From positions 38,940-102,939 of the forward strand of contig JBKDKX010000004.1 in assembly GCA_046344715.1 (NCBI GenBank): a DNA stretch of 64,000 nucleotides, given 5' to 3'. The position numbers and the translations under genes are program-made. Below are positions 49,433 through 58,802 of the stretch, piece by piece. The DNA comes from CAZAQK01 sp046344715 (lineage in GTDB: Bacteria; Pseudomonadota; Alphaproteobacteria; Rickettsiales; SXRF01). The notes under the pieces were generated by a model. That model did no database searches. It saw only the letters and a program-made list of their open reading frames with translations, and was not told the DNA's origin. How positions within the stretch are numbered: the first letter of the stretch is position 1; every line of letters begins with the position of its first letter.

Positions 49433-50497
49433 ATGGAATCTGCAACGCTCATTATGTGCTGCGCCATGCCCGATGCGCTGGCATACGCAAAGAAAGCCAA
49501 CGAGCGCGGCGAGCGTGTTATTGCTACATCGTCACTGAAATATGATGAGTCCGCACAGTATTATACTCACTGGGAATGGTTACCAAGTGTCTATGATGTC
49601 GATTTTTGCACTGCGCTGGATAGATTAGTAAAGCTACACAACATTACGCGTATATTCTGCCCGCATAATATTGCACATTATTCACTGCTGGAATTACAGA
49701 AACAAGATAAGCTCCATATACCCCTAGTGGGTAAACCGCCTATTGAGGAACAAACGGAATATATGCAAAACTTGCTCAATGAAGCAACGCAAATGCAGCA
49801 TTTTATTCAGACCATTGCATGCGAGGAGCCTCTGGCACAGCATATTATCGCAGCCATTCTAAAACAGACAGAAGCGACCTTTGGTGAATCAAACCCAAGC
49901 AAACTGGCCGCCATGATGGCCATTTTCGGAACGCTGCCAAAAGGTGATGTAGTAGAAGTTGGCTCATGGTGGGGGAAAACTGCTGTGGCACTTGCCATGC
50001 TTGCACAGCATTATGAAACGGGCGCAGTGCTCTGCGTGGACCCGTGGTCAACCGATGTTGCCATTCAGAAAGATTCCCCCGCCCTTATGCAAACCATGCC
50101 GGGCATTACGGATTGGGAAACAGTGTTTGGCGGATTTATTATACATACATCTTGTGTGGCTCAGAACGGACGATTCAATTATCTGCGCCTTCCTTCTGTA
50201 AATGCAGAAAAACAATACCAAAACACTAAAACTATCCATTCACAGGAATTTGGTACAACAGATTACAAAGGCAAAATTGCTCTTATACATATAGATGGAA
50301 ATCATGATTATGCGTCAGTGAAAGCAGATTATGAAGCATGGAAGCCGCATGTGCTATCAGGCGGATGGATTGTCCTTGATGATTATGTGTGGCTGCATGG
50401 CGCCGGCCCACAAGAACTTGGCGATGATATTTTAGCTAATGAGAGAATTGTACACAGCTTTGTTGCGGGGAAAGCACTGTTCCTACAAATACCTTAA
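49433..50497 (+). CDS. Methyltransferase (Methyltransf_24 type) with N-terminal extension
   Basis: 354 residues. The N-terminal 100 residues form a Rossmann-like region (TLIMCCAMPDALAYAKKANERG) of unclear role. The C-terminal half is a class I methyltransferase: VVEVGSWWGKTAVALAML (about 172-189) and LIHIDGNHDYASVKADYEAW with the H-x-D motif of the Methyltransf_24 family. Its stop overlaps the convergent FemAB-like gene by four bases. Confidence 0.75.
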   Translation: MESATLIMCCAMPDALAYAKKANERGERVIATSSLKYDESAQYYTHWEWLPSVYDVDFCTALDRLVKLHNITRIFCPHNIAHYSLLELQKQDKLHIPLVGKPPIEEQTEYMQNLLNEATQMQHFIQTIACEEPLAQHIIAAILKQTEATFGESNPSKLAAMMAIFGTLPKGDVVEVGSWWGKTAVALAMLAQHYETGAVLCVDPWSTDVAIQKDSPALMQTMPGITDWETVFGGFIIHTSCVAQNGRFNYLRLPSVNAEKQYQNTKTIHSQEFGTTDYKGKIALIHIDGNHDYASVKADYEAWKPHVLSGGWIVLDDYVWLHGAGPQELGDDILANERIVHSFVAGKALFLQIP

Positions 50498-51381
50498 GGC
50501 GCGCGATACGCCGGAAAAAAACGAACTGGTACATTGAATTTTCTGGCATTCACCAATTGCTGGTATTTCTCTTTATCCAGAATTGCACCACAAATGTACG
50601 ATTCCGCCGTATCGTTTGAGAATCCTTTTTTGAAACGCGCTAGCCCATCATCGCTACCCACGCTATTGCCAGCACCACCACCAAAATTGAGTAGTTTTCT
50701 ACCTGAAAAATACCGCAGGGAGGTATCATTTACCGCATAGGCTGCACGTGATTCATACCCCTTGTCGTTCGATGCCACTAAATGGCTATGCACATACTCC
50801 CCATCATCTGCCCAAATATGGCAGGATACTAACTCATCACCCATCCATGCACCAATGGCTACCATGCCTTGAATACCTGCAATCTGTTGATGATGCGCAA
50901 GCGGGAATGCGTGGAGGCCAGAGAGGCCCAGTTTTGCTATCAGGGCATCATATAACTCTGCCCACTCATGCACATGTTTTCGTAAATCAAGCACATCCAC
51001 TTTAACGTGTTTATACGCAGTTTTTACGGCACGTTTATGATGACTACCATATATCATCTCACCTTTTTCAGGGCGGTAAAGATAATGCGGCTTAAAACTG
51101 TCCACCGTATCAAAATGCTCTTTAAGTGTATTCATATGTAGACGATGAAAATCATCCAGCACCAGTACTACAGATACCAACCCAACATCACGCAGACGCG
51201 CCAATCCACCAGCAATATCTGCATTTTTATTCAGTGGGGTGATGGGATATATTCCGGCTGCATCTTGTAACCCTGCGGAAATTTCCCTGAGCATTACACC
51301 CCCTCCCCACTCGGGCACTTCAAACGGCTTACCCCAATGCGCGAGTGATTCAGCAAATGCTACGGTGGCATATGGGTGCAT
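50494..51381 (-). CDS. FemAB/GNAT-fold acyltransferase-like protein
   Basis: 295 residues. The order of elements, with SHHKRAVKTAYKHVKVDV in the middle, GAWMGDELVSCHIWADDGEYVHSHL and a C-terminal LLNFGGGAGNSVGSDDGLARFKKGFS, fits the FemAB-like double GNAT family that transfers aminoacyl groups from tRNA or acyl groups to peptidoglycan and glycans. It could be the transfer enzyme for the amino acid loaded by the adenylation-carrier pair. Family call is moderate; donor unknown. Confidence 0.68.
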   Translation of the reverse strand: MHPYATVAFAESLAHWGKPFEVPEWGGGVMLREISAGLQDAAGIYPITPLNKNADIAGGLARLRDVGLVSVVLVLDDFHRLHMNTLKEHFDTVDSFKPHYLYRPEKGEMIYGSHHKRAVKTAYKHVKVDVLDLRKHVHEWAELYDALIAKLGLSGLHAFPLAHHQQIAGIQGMVAIGAWMGDELVSCHIWADDGEYVHSHLVASNDKGYESRAAYAVNDTSLRYFSGRKLLNFGGGAGNSVGSDDGLARFKKGFSNDTAESYICGAILDKEKYQQLVNARKFNVPVRFFPAYRAP

Positions 51382-53621
51382 TATTGCGCAACTTCTGAAT
51401 AAATACGCTTTAAGTGCGATATGAACTCCGGCACGGGCGCATAATTATCAAATATACTATCATTATTCTTGCGAATATTTTCCTGCGCTTGCTTATAAAA
51501 TGTTTTATCATTGGCAAGTTTTACAATGATATCAATATACCCATCAACGGTATCTGCCGTCATCTCCAGCATATTCATCATTTTGAACAGGCCATAGGCA
51601 CCGCGGCCGCGCAGGAATTCTCCCGGCTTGGTTACAAATGGCACTTCTGAACCAAGCAACTGAAATGCTGTGGTACCAAATGAGAAATGCAACGCATCAA
51701 ACACAGCGTCCATCGCCCGCATAGTATGAATAAACTTATCGGTGGCAGCAAATGGCACAAAGATAATGCGTTCAGCCAATTCACTGCCTACTGACGTTGC
51801 AAACCGTTTTTCAAGTTCTTGTCGCCAAATAATTTTTCCTGCATCAAATAAAATAATACGCGCTTTAATATCTTTTTTGAGTATCCCAGAAAACACGATA
51901 TCCATATCTGGATGCAGTTTAAACAATAGCACAGGACATGTATAAAGATGCACATCCCCATCCGGCAAACCTAGTTCTGCTCGTGATATAGGGGTGCAGG
52001 GTATATATTGCTTATTTACAACCGCGAGAAAATCAATGTCTTTGAATAACTTTTCTGTGTAATGTTTTTCAGCACCATCGGCTTCCATACAGGCGGTAGT
52101 GAGGAAATAATCCATATTGGGAATACCTGTAGTCAGTGGATGCCCACCCATAACCGCCTGAACAGGCGCTAGCCTTGCAAGCGCCAACAGGTAGCTTGGC
52201 AGACGCAGCCCTATATCAAGATAAATCAATACATCAATTTCTTCATCGGCAACGATTTGCTGGGCTGCTGGAAGACTGATTGGCAGCGGCACATATTTTT
52301 TTACATCGCTGGATAGTGTCTGCACTTTATCATTTACCCGAGCTGAATGCGCAAAAATAATGACTTCATATTCTGAGTCTTTAGCAAGGCTTGTAATAAG
52401 TGGGCTAAAGAACTGAGTGATCAGTTTGGAATGAAAAAACTCAGAAACGAAGCCAATCCTGATTTTCTTGCCAGCAACCCTTGGTGCAAGACAGTGCGCA
52501 GCGGTATAATTTATTGAAGGACAACATGTGATAAAGAATTCCGCAAGCTTCTGCATAAATTCCTTATTATCCAAACCGTGATAGCCCTGATAAAATGGCA
52601 AGTATAATCCCTGTCGCTCAGGCTCATGCAGCACAATTTTATCATCTATCATCTTCTGCAAACCTTGCATAAAACGATCACGCCACTGCTTGATTTCTTC
52701 CATATCATGCGGAATTACAGGCAACAGGAACGCATCCGCCACACGGCCACGCACACTCTGCGGATGTTTCTGGAGCAGCAAACTGAATGTCTCTCTAGCT
52801 TTTTCTATTTCTCCCCTTCCTTCACAGTTCACAGCATATAAAAATAATACTTCCTCATGATCAGGATGGATAATACGAGCGCGTTCCAATAACTCCTGCG
52901 CTTTGTCAAACTCATGATTAAGATTGTATATTCCGGCAAACTTACACAGCATGTCCACTGCATGTGGAGTTAATTCCAGCCCCTTGGCTATATCGGATTC
53001 CACCTGTTCGTTTAGACCTACAGATTCATATCGCGCCATACCACGATAGAAAAACGCTCTGGCGTTCTTTACATCCGCGGCAATCGCCTTGGAGAAATAA
53101 TCAATTGCCGCTGGTATATTACGTTTTTCATGCAGACAATCCCCAAGGTTAGAATATATCTGCGAAATATACCCGGGCGGCTTAAGCTCAAGCGCTTTCA
53201 GCAAGAGATTTTCCATGTCGTCAAATTTGCGTTGCGCTTTGGCAATAAGGGAAGCGGTAAAATAAAATAATCCATTTTTTTTATTCAGATCTATCGCCTT
53301 GCTAATATACCCCATAGCAGTATCTAGCTGTTTTCGTTGCATACAAATATACGCTGCAAGATTCAACGCATCTGTATTGTTTGGCTGAACGCGCAGAACA
53401 CTTGCAAGCGCAGCTTCTGCAATCTCCAGACTACCCGCATTTAATGCAGCAGCAGCTTGCTGCAATGTAAGGCCAATATTAATTGCAGGTGTTGCCACAA
53501 CATTCGTTGTAAACTTGTCTATACAGCATTTCTTGAATTTCTTACCACTGCCACACGGGCATGGATCATTACGATCAACCGGAGATGCCTGCGCTGAAGA
53601 ATTAGCCATATTTTCGCGCAT
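51381..53621 (-). CDS. TPR protein with SEC-C motif and GT41 (SPINDLY/OGT-like) domain
   Basis: About 746 residues; starts at 53621 (AAGGGTG upstream) or ATG 53609 are both possible. An N-terminal SEC-C zinc motif DPCPCGSGKKFKKCC (C21, C23, C32, C33) is followed by several TPRs (about 45-290). The C-terminal half is OGT-like: RIGFVSEFFHSKLITQFF, HPLTTGIPNMDYFLT, GTTAFQLLGSEVPFVT and RGRGAYGLF. GT41 enzymes put GlcNAc or other sugars on Ser/Thr. It overlaps the aminotransferase gene and touches the FemAB-like gene. Confidence 0.82.
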   Translation of the reverse strand: MRENMANSSAQASPVDRNDPCPCGSGKKFKKCCIDKFTTNVVATPAINIGLTLQQAAAALNAGSLEIAEAALASVLRVQPNNTDALNLAAYICMQRKQLDTAMGYISKAIDLNKKNGLFYFTASLIAKAQRKFDDMENLLLKALELKPPGYISQIYSNLGDCLHEKRNIPAAIDYFSKAIAADVKNARAFFYRGMARYESVGLNEQVESDIAKGLELTPHAVDMLCKFAGIYNLNHEFDKAQELLERARIIHPDHEEVLFLYAVNCEGRGEIEKARETFSLLLQKHPQSVRGRVADAFLLPVIPHDMEEIKQWRDRFMQGLQKMIDDKIVLHEPERQGLYLPFYQGYHGLDNKEFMQKLAEFFITCCPSINYTAAHCLAPRVAGKKIRIGFVSEFFHSKLITQFFSPLITSLAKDSEYEVIIFAHSARVNDKVQTLSSDVKKYVPLPISLPAAQQIVADEEIDVLIYLDIGLRLPSYLLALARLAPVQAVMGGHPLTTGIPNMDYFLTTACMEADGAEKHYTEKLFKDIDFLAVVNKQYIPCTPISRAELGLPDGDVHLYTCPVLLFKLHPDMDIVFSGILKKDIKARIILFDAGKIIWRQELEKRFATSVGSELAERIIFVPFAATDKFIHTMRAMDAVFDALHFSFGTTAFQLLGSEVPFVTKPGEFLRGRGAYGLFKMMNMLEMTADTVDGYIDIIVKLANDKTFYKQAQENIRKNNDSIFDNYAPVPEFISHLKRIYSEVAQ

Positions 53622-54732
53622 CACCCTTGAGTGCTTTGAGTCCGGCTATTATCGCGTCGCATACCCTGTCCTGCGCCTCTTCTTTCAAATCAATCGCCGA
53701 AGGAATACCAAGCACAGATTGCCCAAGCCACTGTGTACTTGGCAACTCGCCATGCACCATACACGCGCGATACGCCGGATGCACATGACAACCTGTTTCC
53801 CACCAGCGGCGTGTATCAATGCCTTGTTCTTTTAAGCATTGTAACATTGGCACGGCCTGCTCCGGCACGATGATGTTACTTGTGCTCGTCACCCACTCCG
53901 GCTGCACCCAACAACTAATGCCATGGGCTTCTAATTTTTCCTTATAACGCAGCTGCACTTTTGCCCATGCGGCGCGTATGTCATTCCATTGGTCAAGCAC
54001 CGCCATGGCAACTGCTGCATTATATTCACTTGGTTTGGCATTAATGGCGATGCGATGCGAAAGTCGGTCATTCTCAAAACCAAAATTGATAATCCGGCGC
54101 AGTCGGAACGCCACATCGGCACTTTTGGTTAACATTAGGCCACCTTCACCGATGCCACAAATCTTTGTGGCGTGCAGGCTTATCATCACCGGCGTGCGCC
54201 CGATTTTCATGGCGCCACTTACCATACTGTCAAAGGCCGCCGCCGCATCGATCACCACGGGAATACCGGTTTCTTCGGTAAACCTGTCCCACTGTGCAAC
54301 ATCCAGCGGCGCGCCGAAGGCAGACACCGGCATAACAGCACTCACTGGCTTTTTAAGCGATTTAATATGCTTCTTAACACTGTCAACGGTAATGACCTGT
54401 GATTCTTTATCCACATCAATAAAGCAAGGCTCAAGACCTGCCGCTAATGCTGCCGCAGGTGTCGCCGTAAACGTCCATGACGGCATGATGCATAGCCCAC
54501 CGCGCTTAACCTCTAACGCCTGAAGTGCAACGGTGAGACCCAACGTACCATTGGCCACCATCAACACGCTATCTGGGGTAGCTTTGAGCAATTCGGCAAG
54601 GCGCTTTTCAAACGCAACGACCAACGGTCCGTTATTACCATACCAGCGGTTCTCATCAATCTGCTGGAGATAGGGTAAAATCGCTGAAATTTCAGGAAGT
54701 TTTGGTTTAAGAACCGGAATAACACCCTGCAT
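53602..54732 (-). CDS. DegT/DnrJ/EryC1-type sugar aminotransferase
   Basis: 376 residues. PLP lysine K190 in SLHATKICGIGEGG, with MVANGTLGLTVALQALE near residue 58 and MPSWTFTATPAA as further family blocks. Such enzymes turn keto-sugars bound to a nucleotide into amino sugars. It is the first gene of the right minus-strand unit, with GGGAG before the ATG. It would supply the amino group that the NeuD-like enzyme could acylate. Confidence 0.9.
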   Translation of the reverse strand: MQGVIPVLKPKLPEISAILPYLQQIDENRWYGNNGPLVVAFEKRLAELLKATPDSVLMVANGTLGLTVALQALEVKRGGLCIMPSWTFTATPAAALAAGLEPCFIDVDKESQVITVDSVKKHIKSLKKPVSAVMPVSAFGAPLDVAQWDRFTEETGIPVVIDAAAAFDSMVSGAMKIGRTPVMISLHATKICGIGEGGLMLTKSADVAFRLRRIINFGFENDRLSHRIAINAKPSEYNAAVAMAVLDQWNDIRAAWAKVQLRYKEKLEAHGISCWVQPEWVTSTSNIIVPEQAVPMLQCLKEQGIDTRRWWETGCHVHPAYRACMVHGELPSTQWLGQSVLGIPSAIDLKEEAQDRVCDAIIAGLKALKGDARKYG

Positions 54733-54966
54733 ATGACTCCCTTTATTTTATTATCTCTTGTCAGAGCAAAATCTATGCCCAAAGACAATTCACACCATAG
54801 ACAGGAAGATTGCAAGGAGGGAGTTCTTGAACTTTCAAGAGGGATTTGATGCTTGCCTGCTGGCTTCGCACCGTCTAACTGCAAAATTGTGAACCAAGGT
54901 TCTGCATCCCTCACACACAAAAAAGCATGCATGATCAGCCTTAATACAGCTGATGAGGTATGTTTG

Positions 54967-55041
54967 TGGTGGCTCGAGAGGGATTTGAACCCCCGACCAA
55001 GGGATTATGATTCCCCTGCTCTACCACTGAGCTACCGAGCC
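54967..55041 (-). tRNA. tRNA-Met (CAT), probably elongator
   Basis: 75 bases on the minus strand including encoded CCA. Acceptor GGCTCGG pairs with CTCGAGCC; the anticodon stem GGGGA/TCCCT encloses ATCATAA with CAT; T loop TTCAAAT. The GGGGAATCATAATCCC stem resembles the elongator type, not the initiator or lysidine-Ile type. The 234 bases between it and the aminotransferase gene hold nothing I can support. Confidence 0.93.
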
Positions 55042-55163
55042 ACGAGGGATAAGGGATTAGGCAGGTATGCCCTAAAAATCAAGTAAAAACTGATGAGAAG
55101 CTGTTGAGTTATCGTTTTATATCCTGTAAGGACTGGAAAACCACAACTTTTGAGGAAAAGCGC

Positions 55164-56045
55164 ATGACCAAGCCATTTACTATTGGCCTCATACAGATGC
55201 AGTACCCAGGAAGCCCGAAGGCAAGCCTGGATAAGGCTTGCAGCATGCTGGAACAGGCAGCGAAACAGGGTGTGCAGGTGGCATGCCTGCCAGAGTTGTT
55301 CCTGACTGATTATTTCTGCCAGAAGCTGGACGCCAATGTGTTCAACCTTGCCGAGCCGGTGGACGGGCCTACCAACAAGGCACTGGCGGCTGTTGCCAAG
55401 AAAACCGGTATGGTGATTATCAGCTCGATTTTTGAAAAGGCCGCTTCAGGGCTTTATTACAACACAGCTGTCATTATTGAAAAAGATGGCAGCATTGCTG
55501 GTACATACCGCAAAATGCATATTCCGCATGACCCGCTATTTGAAGAAAAATATTATTTCGCGCCCGGAGATCAGGGCTTCAAGATGCACAATACAAGCGC
55601 AGGGAAACTAGGCGCACTGGTGTGCTGGGATCAATGGTATCCGGAAGGCGCCCGCCTTACTGCCATGCAAGGCGCGGATGTACTATTTTACCCGACTGCC
55701 ATTGGCTGGCACCCATCCGAAAAAGCCGAATGGGGCGAAACACAGGTGGATAACTGGATCACCATCCAGCGTTCACATGCGATTGCCAACGGCGTGTATG
55801 TTGCTGCCGTAAACCGGATCGGCCATGAAGTAACAGTGGGTGACGGGCTTGAATTCTTCGGCAATTCCTTCATCTGCGATCCGTATGGTCGCATCCTTAC
55901 GCAGGCCAGCCATAATAAAGAAGAAATTATCACCGCCGTGGTTGACCCTGCGATGGTGGAACATAAACGCCGCAACTGGCCATTCTTCCGCGACCGCCGC
56001 GTAGATGCTTACGGTGACTTAACAAAACGATGGGGCAATGCATGA
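55164..56045 (+). CDS. aguB: N-carbamoylputrescine amidase
   Basis: 293 residues from ATG 55164 (GAGGA upstream; a longer open frame overlaps the spacer after the tRNA). Nitrilase triad E44 (PELFLTDYF), K117 (YRKMHIP), C154 (VCWDQWYPE). The GWHPSEKAEWGE and VAAVNRIGHE motifs fit the carbamoylputrescine branch. It makes putrescine with release of CO2 and ammonia, following AguA encoded 250 bases on. Confidence 0.95.
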   Translation: MTKPFTIGLIQMQYPGSPKASLDKACSMLEQAAKQGVQVACLPELFLTDYFCQKLDANVFNLAEPVDGPTNKALAAVAKKTGMVIISSIFEKAASGLYYNTAVIIEKDGSIAGTYRKMHIPHDPLFEEKYYFAPGDQGFKMHNTSAGKLGALVCWDQWYPEGARLTAMQGADVLFYPTAIGWHPSEKAEWGETQVDNWITIQRSHAIANGVYVAAVNRIGHEVTVGDGLEFFGNSFICDPYGRILTQASHNKEEIITAVVDPAMVEHKRRNWPFFRDRRVDAYGDLTKRWGNA

Positions 56046-56293
56046 TCCCGATCATCGGAGTAGCCGCTATCGTTCTGGCTGTTGGCTGTATGTTTTTGGC
56101 ACAGCGCAAAACACTTTCACGCAAAGACCGCATTGCCTATAGCGTGCTTGGCAGCATCGCCTGCATCGTGATTGCTATTGATGCTGCAAACAGAAGCGAA
56201 TTTAACAGCATGTTGTTGTTTCTAGGTGCTGGCGCGTGCAGCTTTGCTGGCGTCATCAAAGATTTCCTGAAACCCACCAATCCGGATGCATAG
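56042..56293 (+). CDS. Small membrane protein between aguB and aguA
   Basis: 83 residues from ATG 56042, overlapping the aguB stop by four bases (ATGA). Three hydrophobic helices (IPIIGVAAIVLAVGCMFL, VLGSIACIVIAIDAA, MLLFLGAGACSFAGVI) separated by short charged turns. Not recognised. It ends three bases before aguA, so it is translationally linked to the putrescine pair. A transport or anchoring role is only inference. Confidence 0.75.
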   Translation: MIPIIGVAAIVLAVGCMFLAQRKTLSRKDRIAYSVLGSIACIVIAIDAANRSEFNSMLLFLGAGACSFAGVIKDFLKPTNPDA

Positions 56294-56296
56294 AGA

Positions 56297-57334
56297 ATGA
56301 AACATGAATTTATCATGCCCGCCGAATGGGAAAAGCATGAAGCCACATGGCTAAGTTGGCCGTATAATAAAGAGGACTGGCCGGATAAATTCGCGCCGAT
56401 TCCATGGGTATATGGTGAAATTATCCGCTACCTGACGGTTAATGAGCGCGTGCGCCTTTTAGTACGCCATGAAAAAGATGAAGCGGCTGCGCGTGATGTA
56501 TGCACACGTGCGCATGCCAACATGAAAAATCTGGAGTTTTACCATATCCCAACCGACCGTGTTTGGATGCGCGATGCCGGGCCGATATTTGTGCGCGATG
56601 GTAAAGGTAAAAAAATTCTGCTCGACTGGCGGTTCAACGCCTGGGCGAAATACGCCAACCACAAACGTGATGATAAGATCCCATCACTTATTGAGCCACA
56701 CTTCAACTATGAACGCGTGCAACCGATGCATAAAGGCAAGCGCGTAGTGCTCGAGGGCGGCTCGATTGATGTAAATGGCAAAGGCACGCTCATCACTACA
56801 GAAGAATGTCTGCTGTCCAAGATTCAAGAGCGCAACCCGGGATTTGGGCGCGAAGATTATGAGGCTGTGTTTGCCAAGTATCTCGGCATAAAGCAAATCA
56901 TCTGGCTGGATAAAGGCATTGTGGGCGATGACACGCACGGCCATGTCGATGACATCACGCGCTTTGTGAACCCAACCACCATCGTCACCGTGGTCGAAAA
57001 AAATAAAAAAGATGATAACCACGCGCTACTTGCCGAAAACCTTAAACGCCTGAAAAAAGCACGCGATGAAAAGGGCAAGCCATTCACCATTGCAGAAATG
57101 CCGATGCCAAAGCCCTTAGTGTTTGAAGGACAGCGTCTGCCAGCCTCTTACGCAAATTTCCTGATTGCCAATAAGCTGGTACTGGTGCCTACCTTCAATG
57201 ATCCATCTGATCGGATTGCACTTAACATTCTGGCGGAATTATTCCCAAATCGTGATGTGGTTGGCATCCATGCGGTTGACTTTGTCTGGGGACTTGGCAC
57301 AATTCATTGCATGAGCCAGCAACAACCCGCATAA
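56297..57334 (+). CDS. aguA: Agmatine deiminase
   Basis: 345 residues. Peptidyl-arginine-deiminase fold with MPAEWEKHEATWLSWPYN start, RVWMRDAGPIFVRD, EGGSIDVNGKGTL, DTHGHVDDITRFV and the catalytic C338 in GTIHCMSQQQP. It hydrolyses agmatine to N-carbamoylputrescine and ammonia, the step before AguB. The YihY gene follows after nine bases. Confidence 0.97.
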   Translation: MKHEFIMPAEWEKHEATWLSWPYNKEDWPDKFAPIPWVYGEIIRYLTVNERVRLLVRHEKDEAAARDVCTRAHANMKNLEFYHIPTDRVWMRDAGPIFVRDGKGKKILLDWRFNAWAKYANHKRDDKIPSLIEPHFNYERVQPMHKGKRVVLEGGSIDVNGKGTLITTEECLLSKIQERNPGFGREDYEAVFAKYLGIKQIIWLDKGIVGDDTHGHVDDITRFVNPTTIVTVVEKNKKDDNHALLAENLKRLKKARDEKGKPFTIAEMPMPKPLVFEGQRLPASYANFLIANKLVLVPTFNDPSDRIALNILAELFPNRDVVGIHAVDFVWGLGTIHCMSQQQPA

Positions 57335-57343
57335 AAAAATTCT

Positions 57344-58228
57344 ATGCCAAAAAAAATTATCAAAGGCATATGGAAGGCAGCCGTCAATACCGTCAACCAC
57401 GATGGTATTGAACATGCCGGCTATCTGGCTTTTCTTGGCCTGCTTGCCATGTTTCCGTTTCTGGTGTTTGTGTTTTCCATCGTCGGCCTTGCCGGACAAG
57501 GTGAGACGGGCGCGGCTTTTATCAAAACATTGCTGCAATCGCTGCCATATAGTGTTTCCAGTGCGCTTGAACCGCGCATTAATGAAATCATTTCAGGCCC
57601 ACCGCAAGGCTTGCTTACCATCTCTATTCTTGGGGCAATATGGACAGCCTCTTCCGCTGTAGAAGGCTTACGTACCGTGCTTAACCGCGCGTACCATGTA
57701 GGCACACCACCCGCCTACTGGTTTAGACGTTCGCTCAGTGTGCTGCAATTATTTATATTCACCTCAATACTGATCGGCGGTATGATCTTACTTCTGGCTG
57801 TACCGTTTGTGCTGGACTACCTGCAAAGCTTTACCAAATTACGCATAACGCCAAATGATGAAGCCAGCCTGCACAACATGTTCATGTTGCTGAGTATTGG
57901 CTTTATCTTCTTATCTGTCTGCTGCATTTATTACCTGATACCAAACATCAAGCAGAGCCTGCTTGCGGTTGTACCTGGCGCAATTATTGTCGTTGGATTA
58001 TGGATTTTTGCTGCTGGTTTATTTGCAAGCTACCTTGCGAATTTTGATCAGGTGAATCTGATTTACGGCAGCTTAGGTGGCATCATCGCCGCTCTGTTGT
58101 TTTTTTATATCTGTAACATTATTTTCATTTTCGGCGCCGAACTGAATTACCAGATAGTCCAGATCCGTGGCGAGCGCGTTATCCAGCGTGAAGCGGCTCC
58201 TGCTCCAGCAGAAGATATTACGGCATAG
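57344..58228 (+). CDS. YihY/BrkB family membrane protein
   Basis: 294 residues with six hydrophobic helices. The family pattern GYLAFLGLLAMFPFLVF near residue 26, SILGAIWTASSAVEGLRTVLNRAY and YGSLGGIIAALLFFYICNIIFIFGAELN is clear. These proteins were once mislabelled RNase BN; their role is unknown, possibly transport. Its 3' end overlaps the convergent cpaA by 11 bases. Confidence 0.93.
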   Translation: MPKKIIKGIWKAAVNTVNHDGIEHAGYLAFLGLLAMFPFLVFVFSIVGLAGQGETGAAFIKTLLQSLPYSVSSALEPRINEIISGPPQGLLTISILGAIWTASSAVEGLRTVLNRAYHVGTPPAYWFRRSLSVLQLFIFTSILIGGMILLLAVPFVLDYLQSFTKLRITPNDEASLHNMFMLLSIGFIFLSVCCIYYLIPNIKQSLLAVVPGAIIVVGLWIFAAGLFASYLANFDQVNLIYGSLGGIIAALLFFYICNIIFIFGAELNYQIVQIRGERVIQREAAPAPAEDITA

Positions 58229-58703
58229 CAACATCTGCAATATTGCCCATTTTCATCATCAGTAAAAAGCCAATGGATATTGCAATACCGTAAGGCACAG
58301 GTTCTCCCACACGCAGGATACGAGGCATTTTCTGTGCGCGCTGCACGACAAGCGGCAATTTACGCACGATATATAGTGCAACAGAAAGTACCCCGCCAAG
58401 AATGGCAACAAAGAACATAAAATCCATCAGCTTGGCAAGCCCAACCCAGAGGCTCGTGACAATCAAAAGTTTTACGTCTCCACCCCCCATCCAGTTTCTG
58501 GAAAAAATAATATACCCCACGACGAATACGATACCCATGGCCATCAGCCCCTTCTGCCAATCCACAGGCACAGCCGACATATATACCCCTATGGGATATA
58601 ATATGAGCAGTAAGCCACATAGCCAGTTTGGTATGATGTAGCGTGTAATATCAAAATACAGTACCAGCAACATGGCGCAGATAAGAAATACTGTAATAAG
58701 CAT
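58218..58703 (-). CDS. cpaA: Prepilin peptidase CpaA/TadV type (A24A)
   Basis: 161 residues, about four to five helices. The catalytic aspartates are D18 (YFDITRYIIPN) and D76 (WMGGGDVKLL), the A24 peptidase motif. It processes type IV pilin-like Flp prepilins. No other tad/cpa gene is in this window, so it either stands apart from the pilus locus or has a different substrate. Confidence 0.88.
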   Translation of the reverse strand: MLITVFLICAMLLVLYFDITRYIIPNWLCGLLLILYPIGVYMSAVPVDWQKGLMAMGIVFVVGYIIFSRNWMGGGDVKLLIVTSLWVGLAKLMDFMFFVAILGGVLSVALYIVRKLPLVVQRAQKMPRILRVGEPVPYGIAISIGFLLMMKMGNIADVAMP

Positions 58704-58802
58704 AGACAGACCTCATGTTTTTTTGAGAATATATCAACTAGTCATTAACCAGTCATTAACGCACATAGTGTTTGATTTGTTAAACAGTCATATTGGAATT
58801 TC

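Noticed and set aside
53602..53624. Overlap of the GT41 and aminotransferase genes as a frameshift fusion
   Set aside because: Both have independent complete domains and own starts and stops; the short overlap is normal coupling.
54853..55086. Plus-strand frame containing LERDLNPRPRDYDSP
   Set aside because: It crosses tRNA-Met on the opposite strand and is the classic spurious translation of a tRNA gene.
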